Assembly (NCBI GenBank): GCA_047619685.1
Contig: JBLHLC010000016.1
Location: forward strand, 28,841-92,840
Length of the DNA stretch: 64,000 nt
Direction of reading: 5' to 3'
DNA from: JABDJZ01 sp047619685
Lineage (GTDB): Bacteria > Bacteroidota > Rhodothermia > Rhodothermales > UBA10348
Part shown: piece by piece, positions 34,454 through 43,220 of the stretch
How the letters are laid out: every line of letters starts with the position of its first letter
Position numbering within the stretch: the stretch's first letter is position 1
Position numbers and translations under genes: made by a program
Notes under the pieces: generated by a model
What the model was told of the DNA's origin: nothing
What the model saw: only the letters and a program-made list of their open reading frames with translations
Database searches by the model: none

Positions 34454-36490
34454 CTAGAAGCTCAGGCTTAGCCCCAGTTGCACATTTCGGCCAGGGCCCG
34501 GCAGGCCGAGTTGCGGGAATACGGACTTGTCGGTCAAGTTGTTTAGCCTCAAGAATAGCTCCCCGTAGATGCCGGCTCGTGTATACCGACGGACCGAGAC
34601 CCGGACATTCCATTGCAGGACTCTGGGCAAGGCGACTTCCGCGTTTTCCGGGTCCAGCGAATAAGCCCGTCCGGTGTAGACGCTCTCAACGCCAAACGTC
34701 CCGCCCGCGCCCGGGGTGACGGTTATGCCAAGACGCCCCAGGACCGCCGGCTTTTCCATAAGGACATCACGGTCCGGCTCGCCGAGGACGGTCGGATCCG
34801 TAAAGGTGGCGCCGTAGTCGAGTCGAAGGGGCTGGGCAATCCGGTATCGACCGACAACCTGAAGTCCCAGGACGCTGCTCCCCGCCAGATTGATACGCTG
34901 GCGCAGCCGCTGGCCGTCCACCTCTACATTCAACTGGTCGATGGTGTGCCACGTCCTGTTGAAAAAGGCCGTGATCTCCATATCCGCCTCGTCCGTCCCA
35001 TGACGAAAACCGACGTCCGCCAGGAGTGCCGATTCCGGCTTGAGGCCTTCGTTCACAATGAACCGATTCAGCGCCTCCCCGAACAACTCCCTCATCGTGG
35101 GAAATCTGGCTTTCCTGCCGACTGTGGCCAGAAGCCGCCAGTCGTCCGTGACGTCATATTCGAAACTTGTCGTTCCTCCCCACGCCGCAAACGGCGATCC
35201 GGAAGATTTGCCCTCGGTAGACGGCGTCTCAAACCAATCCAGATTCCCACCCGCCACTATCCGCGCCCGGGATCCAACGTCGAATGCGTATTCGCTCCCG
35301 AGGCTGAACGTCCGTTGCGCGTACTCGCTCTCAGTGAGTTCGCCAGTCGAACCACGCGCGCCCTCAACCTGTTTATGGCGCGATATCAGGCCATTGACCG
35401 CCGAGCGCAGCGTCCCGGGTCCGAGGTCTTTTTCCATGGTCAGCCGTCCGCCACCGGTCAGGTCGCGATCACGCTGCCAATCCTGGACAGCGTTGTAGTC
35501 GGCAGACGCGAACTGATCGATCTGCTGCTGAAACCCAGTCAACCACACGGTCCCCCGAAGCCGGGTGCCGCCGGCCGTCTGCGACGCCGCATTTCCGGAA
35601 ACCATGGTCGTGCGCCACACCGGGTAGCGCCAGTAGCGAACATTTTCCCGGGATGGATCCAGATGTCCCTCAGGAGCAATTCCCTTCTGCGAGTCTATAT
35701 GAAGAAGGCTCACCCCGGCCTCGATCTTGCCGAAGGTATACCCGGCCCGGACGAACGCGTGGGCGATGCGCCTGTCCGTGTTCGTCCGTAGACCGCCGTT
35801 GGCTTGGCTGAACTCCAGGCCGTGGTTTCCCGCAAGTTGGAACCCGTCGGTTCTGTTGTATCCCCCGGAGGCGATAACCGACAAACGTCCGCGCCGGACC
35901 ACGTACATCCCGTCCGCGCGGGCGAACTTCCCGGAGCCGCCTACGAGCGTCATTTCAGTCAAACGGCCCTCATTTGCCAGGGAACGCGTTGCCAGGTTGA
36001 CCACCCCTCCCAAAACATTCGCGCCGTAGAGGACACTTCCCGCCCCCTGGGTGACGGTAATTCCGCCAAGAACCGACGCAGGGACTGCGGACAGGTCCAC
36101 CCGGTTATCCCAGGGTATGTTCAAAAGCGCTCCGTCAAGAAACACAGCCACCTGCCTTTCGCCCGAATTGCGAAGGTATATAAGTGACTCGCCCCTGGAA
36201 TTTGTCTGAATATGAGCCGACGGTAGCAATCGTGCCAGACCCGCAACGTCCGCCGCATCTGACCGAACGATGGCCGCCAGCGGGACCCGATGCACAGAAC
36301 CCACCTGGGCCAGTTTGCGGCTGTCGAGCATCTCTCCGACCACGATCTCCGAGAGTTCGTAGAACCGCAGGGAATCCTTCTCCACGGTCCCTGCCTGTGC
36401 CCGCGCCTCGGTAGAGGACCAGAGGCCCGCCATGATGAGAAGTGCCAGACAGGCGCACTTCTTCCGCGATATGTAGCTGTCCTTGGTCAA
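34454..36490 (-). CDS. TonB-dependent outer-membrane receptor
   Basis: A 678-residue protein with a signal peptide (CACLALLIMAGLWSSTEARAQ), a plug domain (about residues 50-165: LPSAHIQTNSRGESLIYLRNSGERQVAVFLDGALLN, then GAGSVLYGANVLGGVVNL) and a 22-stranded barrel ending LGLSLSF. The barrel has the usual RARFPTMRELFGEALNRF-type segment. It imports a scarce ligand driven by TonB. No carboxypeptidase-like domain precedes the plug, unlike SusC-type receptors, which points to a siderophore- or cobalamin-like rather than polysaccharide ligand, by inference. The only start in reach is TTG 36490. Confidence 0.9.
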   Translation of the reverse strand: MTKDSYISRKKCACLALLIMAGLWSSTEARAQAGTVEKDSLRFYELSEIVVGEMLDSRKLAQVGSVHRVPLAAIVRSDAADVAGLARLLPSAHIQTNSRGESLIYLRNSGERQVAVFLDGALLNIPWDNRVDLSAVPASVLGGITVTQGAGSVLYGANVLGGVVNLATRSLANEGRLTEMTLVGGSGKFARADGMYVVRRGRLSVIASGGYNRTDGFQLAGNHGLEFSQANGGLRTNTDRRIAHAFVRAGYTFGKIEAGVSLLHIDSQKGIAPEGHLDPSRENVRYWRYPVWRTTMVSGNAASQTAGGTRLRGTVWLTGFQQQIDQFASADYNAVQDWQRDRDLTGGGRLTMEKDLGPGTLRSAVNGLISRHKQVEGARGSTGELTESEYAQRTFSLGSEYAFDVGSRARIVAGGNLDWFETPSTEGKSSGSPFAAWGGTTSFEYDVTDDWRLLATVGRKARFPTMRELFGEALNRFIVNEGLKPESALLADVGFRHGTDEADMEITAFFNRTWHTIDQLNVEVDGQRLRQRINLAGSSVLGLQVVGRYRIAQPLRLDYGATFTDPTVLGEPDRDVLMEKPAVLGRLGITVTPGAGGTFGVESVYTGRAYSLDPENAEVALPRVLQWNVRVSVRRYTRAGIYGELFLRLNNLTDKSVFPQLGLPGPGRNVQLGLSLSF

Positions 36491-36547
36491 GCGCCGAGAC
36501 TACAAGCGGTCCAGAGGCTCAGTTCCGGAGGCCGGAGCCAAAATGGG

Positions 36548-37054
36548 TCAGTTGGCAGAAACCGCGTCTCGAATGGAGACGCTCTCCAGTCTGGACTCCA
36601 AACGAGCGAAGTGCGCGGGCACCAGAGAGTACCGCGATGCCGCATCCCGTGAGGTCGAGGCATCGCCCAGAATATCCGCCACCAGACGACCGTATTCGTC
36701 CTCGACGACCTGCTGCTCCGAGATCATGCTACCCAGCGCATGACGAAGCTGCTGGTGGCTGGATGCCTCCGTCACGGATGCGGCCGTGGCTCGATGGCCC
36801 TCAAGAACGGCCATCTGTCGCTCGATTAACCGCGCCATGCGCGGCGCGAGAGGGGCAAGCGCCGGGCGTGTCGCGGCGGCCGACGTCAAGGCGGAGTAGT
36901 CACCGCTCAGCCTGCCGACGCGCGCCTCGTATCGTTCAAGAGAAGTCTGCACCTCCGTGTAGGCCGCTTCCTCCGAACCATATCCACCGTACATCCGGCA
37001 GCCGGACAACAAAACGAGAAGGGTAAGAACCGTAGAGGCTGTCCGAAGGCGCAT
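36548..37054 (-). CDS. Small lipoprotein of unknown function
   Basis: A 168-residue protein. The N-terminus MRLRTASTVLTLLVLLSGC is a signal peptide with a lipobox LLSGC (Cys19). The mature part is helical and Ala/Glu/Arg-rich, with no transmembrane segment or recognisable enzyme motif. The ATG at 37054 places the lipobox correctly. It lies 59 bases after the glgC stop and ahead of the receptor gene on the same strand, so it may be co-transcribed with either. Function unknown. Confidence 0.65.
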   Translation of the reverse strand: MRLRTASTVLTLLVLLSGCRMYGGYGSEEAAYTEVQTSLERYEARVGRLSGDYSALTSAAATRPALAPLAPRMARLIERQMAVLEGHRATAASVTEASSHQQLRHALGSMISEQQVVEDEYGRLVADILGDASTSRDAASRYSLVPAHFARLESRLESVSIRDAVSAN

Positions 37055-37113
37055 GGGAGCTGAGTCGGGGGGTTGGCTGGCGGAACCGGAGCCGAGGGGC
37101 CGGTCCGTCCTGA

Positions 37114-38382
37114 TCAAATAATGGTGTCGTCCGGTATCCGGGTATTCTTGGGGATAACAACGATCCCGTCCCGGATGAAGTAGTTGTCACCGTCAAACTC
37201 CTGGACCCGATCCTGGTTCTTGATGATGCACCGTTTTCCAATAGACACGTTTCGGTCAACTATGCACCCCTCAATGTAGGATCCCTCATCCACGCCGGGG
37301 TTCTCGGGCCCTTCAACGGTGTCTTTCTGACCGGGCTCATGCCAGGGGAAGTAATCCGCCCCCATGAAGACGGTGTTCTTGATCGTGGTGTCGCGACCGA
37401 TAAACGAACGCAGCCCGATGACAGAGTTTGATATCTGTGAGTTCAGAATGACGCAGGCTTCCGAGATAATGGAGTCCTGAATGAACGATGTCTCTATTTT
37501 GGCCGGCGGCAGCATACGCGCGTTGGTATGCAGCGGGAATTTCGGGTCGTAGAGATCAAATTCCGGCTTCTTGTTGGCAAGCATCAGATTCGCATCAAAG
37601 AAACTGCGGATAGTCCCGATGTCACTCCAATATCCCTCAAACGGATAACTGGCCACTCGCTCGTTCCCGATGGCATCCGGAATGATCTGCTTTCCGAAAT
37701 CGTTGGCATCCGGATCCTGTTTCAACAGGCGCTCCAGCACACCGGCCGTGAACATGTAGATACCCATTGAGGCCAGATAGGTGCGGCCCTGGTCCTTCAT
37801 GGCATCGGAGACCGGGCTCTCCTTCCCGTCCAACTCCTCAAGACTGGGCTTCTCGTAGAACTCGGAGATCATGCCGTTCGCATCCGTCTTCAGAATGCCA
37901 AAACCAGGCGCATCGGCGGCGTTCACCGGGATCGTAGCAATCGTGATGTCCGCCTTCGACTCCTTGTGGAATGCCGCCATCTTGCGGTAATCCATGGTGT
38001 ACAACTGATCCCCTGAAAGAACGAGGATATGATCGTGTCTATAGGTATTGACATGGACCATGCACTGCCGCACGGCGTCGGCGGTGCCCTGAAACCAGTT
38101 CGCAGATTGCGGGGTCTGCTCGGCCGCCAGAATGGTGACAAAGCCCTGCCTGAAGCGGTCGAACCGATAGGTTTGGGCGATATGCCTGTTGAGGCTGGCC
38201 GAATTGTACTGCGTCAGTACAAAAATCTTCTCCACATCCGAGTTGATGCAATTGGAGACTGGTATATCGATCAGCCGATACTTGCCCCCCAGCGGGACTG
38301 CCGGTTTGGAACGATGGTGGGTGAGCGGGTGAAGCCTGCTCCCCGCTCCGCCGCCCAGAATGATGCCGATTGTACTGTCCAT
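37114..38382 (-). CDS. glgC: Glucose-1-phosphate adenylyltransferase
   Basis: A 422-residue enzyme that makes ADP-glucose for glycogen. The N-terminal IILGGGAGSRLHPLT, SKPAVPLGGKYRLIDIPVSNC, and FQGTADAVRQ match the plant/cyanobacterial-like ADP-glucose pyrophosphorylases. A C-terminal left-handed beta-helix (SIISEACVILNSQISNSVIGL) follows. Neither glgA nor glgB is in the window; the glycogen-synthase-like gene 4 kb downstream lacks half of that enzyme. It is divergent from the DUF4175 gene, with a 159-bp gap. Confidence 0.94.
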   Translation of the reverse strand: MDSTIGIILGGGAGSRLHPLTHHRSKPAVPLGGKYRLIDIPVSNCINSDVEKIFVLTQYNSASLNRHIAQTYRFDRFRQGFVTILAAEQTPQSANWFQGTADAVRQCMVHVNTYRHDHILVLSGDQLYTMDYRKMAAFHKESKADITIATIPVNAADAPGFGILKTDANGMISEFYEKPSLEELDGKESPVSDAMKDQGRTYLASMGIYMFTAGVLERLLKQDPDANDFGKQIIPDAIGNERVASYPFEGYWSDIGTIRSFFDANLMLANKKPEFDLYDPKFPLHTNARMLPPAKIETSFIQDSIISEACVILNSQISNSVIGLRSFIGRDTTIKNTVFMGADYFPWHEPGQKDTVEGPENPGVDEGSYIEGCIVDRNVSIGKRCIIKNQDRVQEFDGDNYFIRDGIVVIPKNTRIPDDTII

Positions 38383-38541
38383 GTCTCTCTTCCGCTGGTG
38401 TAGTTCGATTCTAAGCCCGGAGCATCAGCGGAGCAAGGCGCCGGGAGTAATCCTTGAGTCAATTGGGCCGAATAATTGCCCGAACCCTCGGCGAAACCGC
38501 GAGGCGTGCCCCATGTACACGCAAGCACACATCTGGGACCC

Positions 38542-41500
38542 ATGACTGCGAACGACAAAACCCGCGGCATCCGAAGCCGACTCCGAGCAGCCCGCACCCG
38601 ACTTGCCCTGGGCGAACTCGGCGCAGGCGTCCTCGTGATTCTGGCCATTACCGTCACGATCTGGCTGCTCGCTGCAGGACTTGAGAGCCTTTTCCGGCTC
38701 CCTTCGGCGGCCAGAATCGGACTTGCGGTGGTTGCAACCGTGATTGTGTCGGCAATCCTGATCCGGTACGCGATCATTCCAGTGGCCCGCTGGCTCGGAT
38801 GGATTCAAGGCCTGTCAGATGACGCCGTGGCCCGCCGCGTCGGGACCGCTTTTCCGGATGTTCGTGACCGGCTGTTGAACATGCTTCAGCTGCTGGATGG
38901 AAGGCACTCGGAATCTCCCGGACCCATTGTGGCGGAAGCCGCCCGTAGACTCGGCCAGACCCTGGCAGCCGTCCCCGTCGAACGGGTTGAGGACTTCGCT
39001 GCCGCAAAACGCGCCGGCCGCCTGGCGAGCCTGCCCATCGTCGGCCTGCTCGCCTTCGCTCTTCTGGGCGGCAATCAGCTGCGGGAGGCGACGGGCCGAC
39101 TCCTCTCGCCTGCGTCCACATTCGAGCCCGCCCCGACCTACTCGTTATCCGTCCTCCCAGGCAACGCCACCTTGATCAAGGGAGCCGACGTGCACATCGC
39201 GGCCACGCTTACCGGTACCGGCTTTCCCGAAGAGGCGTTTCTGGAGTATCGCTACGAGGACGAGGACGCCAGCGAACTGGTGGCGATGTCGCCCATACCA
39301 GAGTCCTCTTACGAATTGGTCAACGTTCGAAAGTCGATGGCGTACCGAGTTATTGCTGGCCGGGTCTCATCAGAGTGGTTTTCGCTGACCATCACGGACC
39401 GGCCCATCGTCACGCAGATATCGTCTTCGCTTAGGTATCCGTCTTACACGCAGCTGCCGGCGGTGGCATTGCCGGACAACGACGGCAGCGTGACCGCTCT
39501 TCTGGGCACCCGGGTCGTCGTAAACGCCATCGTAACCGGGCCGGAAGTTGCCGAGGGGACCATCGTTTTCGGATCCGGTCGCAGAGAGGAACTCCAAGGC
39601 AGTGGCAGGTCGTGGAACGGTGGATTCAGCGTCCGCCGCGACGACACGTGGCGCGTCGAGGTTGTGTCGATTGACGGCGTTATTAATGCCGATCCCATCG
39701 AATACAGGATCAGGGCCACGCAGGACGGCGCACCGTCAATCAGTTTTCTTGCGCCCGAGCCGTCCGTTGACCTCGATGAGGCCGCGACAGTTGACGTAGC
39801 CTGGCGCATGTCCGACGACTACGGTTTTTCGGCGCTTTCCCTCTATTTCAAACTGGACGAGAGCCGGTTTGGGGAGCCATCGGATTCATTCCTGGTCCTG
39901 CCGCTGCCCGTCACGGACTCGTACCAGTTGGAGCAGACCGGGGCGATGGCGTGGAGTCTTGCGGGAGACACGGGCCTGGACCCAGTGCCAGGCGATGTCT
40001 TCATCTACTTCCTGGAAGTATCCGACAACAACCGCGTTTCTGGTAGTTCGACTGCCAGAACACCGCTCTACCGTCTCCGCATGCCATCGCTGGCCGAGCG
40101 ATTCGAGGCGCTGGATCAATCCGAGGACAAGACCGAGGACAGCCTGGAAGAATTGGTCGAAGAGGCCCAAAGGGTCCGGGAGCAGTTCGACGAACTCAGG
40201 GAAGAGCTGAGGTCGAAGACGGAATCCGAGTGGCAGGACGAGCGGGCACTGGAGCAACTCATGGAGAAGCAGGAAGCGCTCGAAGAGTCCGCGGAGAAGA
40301 TCGCGGATCAAATGGAGGCACTCACCGAAGAGATGTCCCAAAACGACCTGGTCAGCGAGGAAACCCTCGAGATGTTCGAGGAGCTCAGGGAAGTGGCCGA
40401 GGAGATCAACTCCCCCGAACTCATGGAGGCGCTCAAGGACCTCCAGGAGTCCATGGAGCAAATGAACATGCAGGAGATGCAGGAGGCTATGGAGAATTTC
40501 GAGTTCTCCGAGACCCAGTACCAGGAGCGAATGGAACGCACCCTGGAGCTGTTCAAGAATCTCCGCGTCCAGCAGGATTTGGACGAGGCCGCAAAACGCG
40601 CAGAGGAGCTGGCGAAGACCGAGGCGAAGCTGGCCGAAGAAACGGAGGCCCTCGAGTCTGCCGGGGACATGCCCGCCGAGGAAAAGGAGAAAAGGGCTGA
40701 GGAATTGGCCAAAGAACAGGAGCGGGCCGCCGAGGAGATGGAACAGCTTGAGGACAAGCTGGACGAAATAAGCGAACGGATGGAGGAGCTCAAACAGGCT
40801 CCTGACGAACGCATGGACGAGGTCGCTGACGACACCAGGCGAGAGGACATGCCGGCCAAAATGGAGGAGAACGCGGAGAAGATGAAGAGCGGCGAATTCC
40901 AGCAGGCCAAGCAGGAACAGCAGCAAATGAGCAAGAAGCTGGAAAGCCTTCAGCAGGATCTACAGGAGATGCAGCAGGGCATGCAGGGCGCCCAGATGGA
41001 AATGAACACGGCCGGTCTGCGCCGGGCCCTGGACGACGTGCTGGGGCTGTCACAGGACGAGGAGAACCTCCGGGCCGAGGTTCAGGGTCTTGCTACGGAC
41101 AGTCCCCGCCTGAGGGACACCGCGCAGCAGCAACTCCGCCTCTCGGAAGGGCTCGCCACGGTGACAGACTCTCTCCAGTCCCTCGCCCGATCCATTCCCC
41201 AAATGAGTCGCGATGTGCAGGTACACGCCGGAGAGGCTATCCGGGAAATGAGCGACGCCACGCAGTCGATGACCGACCGCTCGGCCAGGCGCGCCTCCGG
41301 GCATCAGAAGGGAGCCATGACCCACCTGAATGAGTTGGCGCTGATGTTGGCGGATCTTCTGGATCAGATGATGAGCGGCTCCGGCTCTGGTGGAAACATG
41401 TCCATGGAGCAGATGATGGAGCAACTCCAAAACATGTCCGGGCAACAACAGATGCTCAATCAGCAGGTTCAGCAACTGTTGAACGACATGCAGGGCAACC

Positions 41501-41964
41501 GGCTTTCGCAGGACGTCCAGGAGAGGCTGAGACAACTGGGTGGCCAGCAGGAAAAGATTCGCCAAGACCTCAGGAAGCTCAGCCGCGAGCGTTCGGCCCG
41601 CTCGAATGCACTGGGAGATCTCGAAAAGATCGCCGATCAGATGCAGGAAACCATCGAGGAAATGCAGGAGCATCGGGTTTCCAGCCGCACCGTGCAGCGT
41701 CAGCAGGAGATCCTGACCAGGATGCTCGAAGCCTCCAAGTCCATGCAGGAGCGCGGGAGAGAGAAACGCAGGGAGAGCCAGTCGGCCGACCAGCTTCTCC
41801 GCGAGGGACCCTCCGAATTGTCGCCGAACGAACGGGCCGATCAGCTGCGTCGTGATCTGATCAGGGCGCTGGAGCGAGGATATGCCCCGGATTACGAAGA
41901 CCTTATCCGGCGCTACTTCGAACTCTTGGGCCAAAACGCTTCGGGCGAGGCCCGGACACCATAA
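38542..41964 (+). CDS. DUF4175-family giant membrane/coiled-coil protein
   Basis: An 1140-residue protein in three parts. Residues 26-47, 58-80 and 161-177 are hydrophobic, giving an N-terminal membrane anchor. Residues 180-515 are beta-rich (YSLSVLPGNATLIKGADVHIAATLTG). From about 518 to the end the protein is extremely rich in Glu, Met, Gln and Lys heptads and is predicted to be a long coiled coil, with gaps near 820-900 and a Met/Gln stretch (MQNMSGQQQMLNQQVQQLL). The N-terminal PSAARIGLAVVATVIVSAILIRY and DDAVARRVGTAFPDVRDRLLNMLQL fit DUF4175, whose function is unknown. ATG 38542 is chosen; an upstream frame extends to 38476. It is divergent from glgC, and a 321-bp gap follows. Confidence 0.8.
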   Translation: MTANDKTRGIRSRLRAARTRLALGELGAGVLVILAITVTIWLLAAGLESLFRLPSAARIGLAVVATVIVSAILIRYAIIPVARWLGWIQGLSDDAVARRVGTAFPDVRDRLLNMLQLLDGRHSESPGPIVAEAARRLGQTLAAVPVERVEDFAAAKRAGRLASLPIVGLLAFALLGGNQLREATGRLLSPASTFEPAPTYSLSVLPGNATLIKGADVHIAATLTGTGFPEEAFLEYRYEDEDASELVAMSPIPESSYELVNVRKSMAYRVIAGRVSSEWFSLTITDRPIVTQISSSLRYPSYTQLPAVALPDNDGSVTALLGTRVVVNAIVTGPEVAEGTIVFGSGRREELQGSGRSWNGGFSVRRDDTWRVEVVSIDGVINADPIEYRIRATQDGAPSISFLAPEPSVDLDEAATVDVAWRMSDDYGFSALSLYFKLDESRFGEPSDSFLVLPLPVTDSYQLEQTGAMAWSLAGDTGLDPVPGDVFIYFLEVSDNNRVSGSSTARTPLYRLRMPSLAERFEALDQSEDKTEDSLEELVEEAQRVREQFDELREELRSKTESEWQDERALEQLMEKQEALEESAEKIADQMEALTEEMSQNDLVSEETLEMFEELREVAEEINSPELMEALKDLQESMEQMNMQEMQEAMENFEFSETQYQERMERTLELFKNLRVQQDLDEAAKRAEELAKTEAKLAEETEALESAGDMPAEEKEKRAEELAKEQERAAEEMEQLEDKLDEISERMEELKQAPDERMDEVADDTRREDMPAKMEENAEKMKSGEFQQAKQEQQQMSKKLESLQQDLQEMQQGMQGAQMEMNTAGLRRALDDVLGLSQDEENLRAEVQGLATDSPRLRDTAQQQLRLSEGLATVTDSLQSLARSIPQMSRDVQVHAGEAIREMSDATQSMTDRSARRASGHQKGAMTHLNELALMLADLLDQMMSGSGSGGNMSMEQMMEQLQNMSGQQQMLNQQVQQLLNDMQGNRLSQDVQERLRQLGGQQEKIRQDLRKLSRERSARSNALGDLEKIADQMQETIEEMQEHRVSSRTVQRQQEILTRMLEASKSMQERGREKRRESQSADQLLREGPSELSPNERADQLRRDLIRALERGYAPDYEDLIRRYFELLGQNASGEARTP

Positions 41965-42285
41965 TAACCTGCCTCCCGTTGCAGCACAACGCGTTACAGG
42001 AATTGTTTTCTTGTTGTTGTCGTAAACGATTGAAAAGTAGCCACATAGTCGTATTTTGTAAGGCCGTCAGGGATAACTCACACATGGTTTAGATGTAGTT
42101 CTTTCGTAGTGCTTTGAGCAGCTTGGGAGCCGTTACGAGGAACGTCTGCCGGGGCCACTAAGGGCTCCGGTTCGGTACTCTGCCCGCCCACCCAGCGGCC
42201 CGAACCAGCGGATTACCCCTATTGCTGCAATGTGGCAGTTCTTGACGTCGACTATTCCCACCCAGTCCACGAATCAGCAAGCGCT
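41965..42285. other. 321-bp intergenic region before the glycogen-synthase-like gene
   Basis: No convincing gene is seen. The first 150 bases are noticeably AT-rich compared with the surroundings (TTGTTTTCTTGTTGTTGTCG and following), while the later part is GC-rich with two short potential hairpins (for example GGGGCC...GGCTCC around 42153-42168). It holds a weak promoter-like pair at 42030-42058 and could carry a 5' leader or a small RNA; nothing recognisable as SRP, 6S or RNase P RNA is seen. Confidence 0.5.
42030..42058 (+). promoter_or_regulatory. Possible promoter of the glycogen-synthase-like cluster
   Basis: TTG (42030-42032) and TATTTTG (42052-42058) are 19 bases apart, close to the Bacteroidota TTTG/TAnnTTTG pattern but one T short in the -7 element. 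It lies in the only AT-rich patch of the gap. The inferred leader would be over 200 bases, which is long. Confidence 0.3.
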
Positions 42286-43047
42286 ATGAGGGTCCTCTTT
42301 GTCTCTGACGAGGTCGCCCCGTTCACCAACCAGTCCGAGCTCGCTCCGCTGGTACGGTCTCTTCCCGAAATGCTCCACGAGAACGAGGGAGTAGAGACCA
42401 GGATCATCATGCCTCGATACGGCATGGTGAGCGAGCGGCGAAACAGACTGCACGAAGTCATCCGTCTCTCAGGGTCCGAGATATCGACCGGAGAAACCAC
42501 GGAAGCACTGAAGGTCAAGGTTGCCTCCATTCCGGGGATCCGGCTGCAAGTCTATTTCATGGAGAACGCCAGGCTGTTCAAGCGCAAAGGCATCTTTGCA
42601 GACAGAGCCGGCAAGCTTTTTCCAGACAACCCGGAACGGTCAATTTTTTACGCCAAGACCGTCATTCAGACCATTAGTAATCTGGGGTGGCAGCCAGATG
42701 TAGTCCATGCGTTTGGCTGGTTGAGTGGTATGGTGCCATTCCTGCTGAAGACCGACTACGCGGACCATCCCCTCTTCACCGATGCCAAGGTGGTATACAC
42801 GCCGCAGACGGTCGACTTCGAAGCCCGGTTCACGGCCAAGATGGTCACAGACTTTGAACTGAAACAGAGTGAAGACATTGTCGGCAACGAACCGACCGAT
42901 CTCGGGACCAAGTTTGCTGATGCCTGCATCTACTTGCCTTCCGTGGACACGGCCAACGGCATGGAGAGGTTTAGTGAAGATCCTGAGGCCAACCAGAATC
43001 TGGCCTCAGCTGTGTATGAGCGCATCCAGACGGGCGTACCTGTCTGA
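42286..43047 (+). CDS. Single-domain glycogen/starch-synthase-like protein (GT5 N-domain only)
   Basis: A 253-residue protein that matches only the N-terminal half of glycogen synthase: MRVLFVSDEVAPF, then MPRYGMVSERRNRLHEVIRLSG, QVYFMENARLFKRKG and IFYAKTVIQTISNLGWQPDVVHAFGWLSGMVPFLL. The lysine motif KTGGL that binds ADP-glucose in GT5 enzymes is replaced here by TNQSEL at residues 14-19, and the C-terminal Rossmann half is missing. It is therefore unlikely to be a working glycogen synthase. Similar lone domains are, as I recall, widespread in Bacteroidota. The ATG 42286 starts at the first strand; GTG 42232 would add 18 residues. A terminator follows. Confidence 0.8.
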   Translation: MRVLFVSDEVAPFTNQSELAPLVRSLPEMLHENEGVETRIIMPRYGMVSERRNRLHEVIRLSGSEISTGETTEALKVKVASIPGIRLQVYFMENARLFKRKGIFADRAGKLFPDNPERSIFYAKTVIQTISNLGWQPDVVHAFGWLSGMVPFLLKTDYADHPLFTDAKVVYTPQTVDFEARFTAKMVTDFELKQSEDIVGNEPTDLGTKFADACIYLPSVDTANGMERFSEDPEANQNLASAVYERIQTGVPV

Positions 43048-43094
43048 GGCTCGGTGAAACCTAGATTCAGCCTCCGCATTCCAAGAGGCTGGCG

Positions 43095-43123
43095 AAACCC
43101 CGTCGATACTCGATGGGGTTTTT
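43095..43123 (+). terminator. Terminator after the glycogen-synthase-like gene
   Basis: A 12-bp stem (AAACCCCGTCGA with TCGATGGGGTTT, one G-U pair) with a TAC loop, followed immediately by a T run (43119-43123). It lies 48 bases after the stop and could reduce read-through into the downstream lipoprotein gene. Confidence 0.85.
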
Positions 43124-43220
43124 GCTTCCAGCCTACCCCATCTCCGAGCTCCGAATCGGTCTCCGAGATACGAACACGGCTAAGCCGTTCGTTGCGGTAC
43201 AAAAGTCTACTCAACCCCGC

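Noticed and set aside
39886..40934. Long antisense reading frames (346 and 208 residues) opposite the DUF4175 gene
   Set aside because: They arise from the Glu/Met/Gln/Lys-rich coding strand: the reverse complement of GAG/CAG-type codons gives Leu/Phe/Ser-rich frames with no domain and no signal.
40100..41900. Apparent repeat array in the DUF4175 gene
   Set aside because: The pattern is from codon repetition in a coiled coil, without a fixed period; it is not a CRISPR or tandem repeat.
42286..43047. Annotating this as functional glycogen synthase (glgA)
   Set aside because: The protein has only half of GT5 and lacks the KTGG motif.
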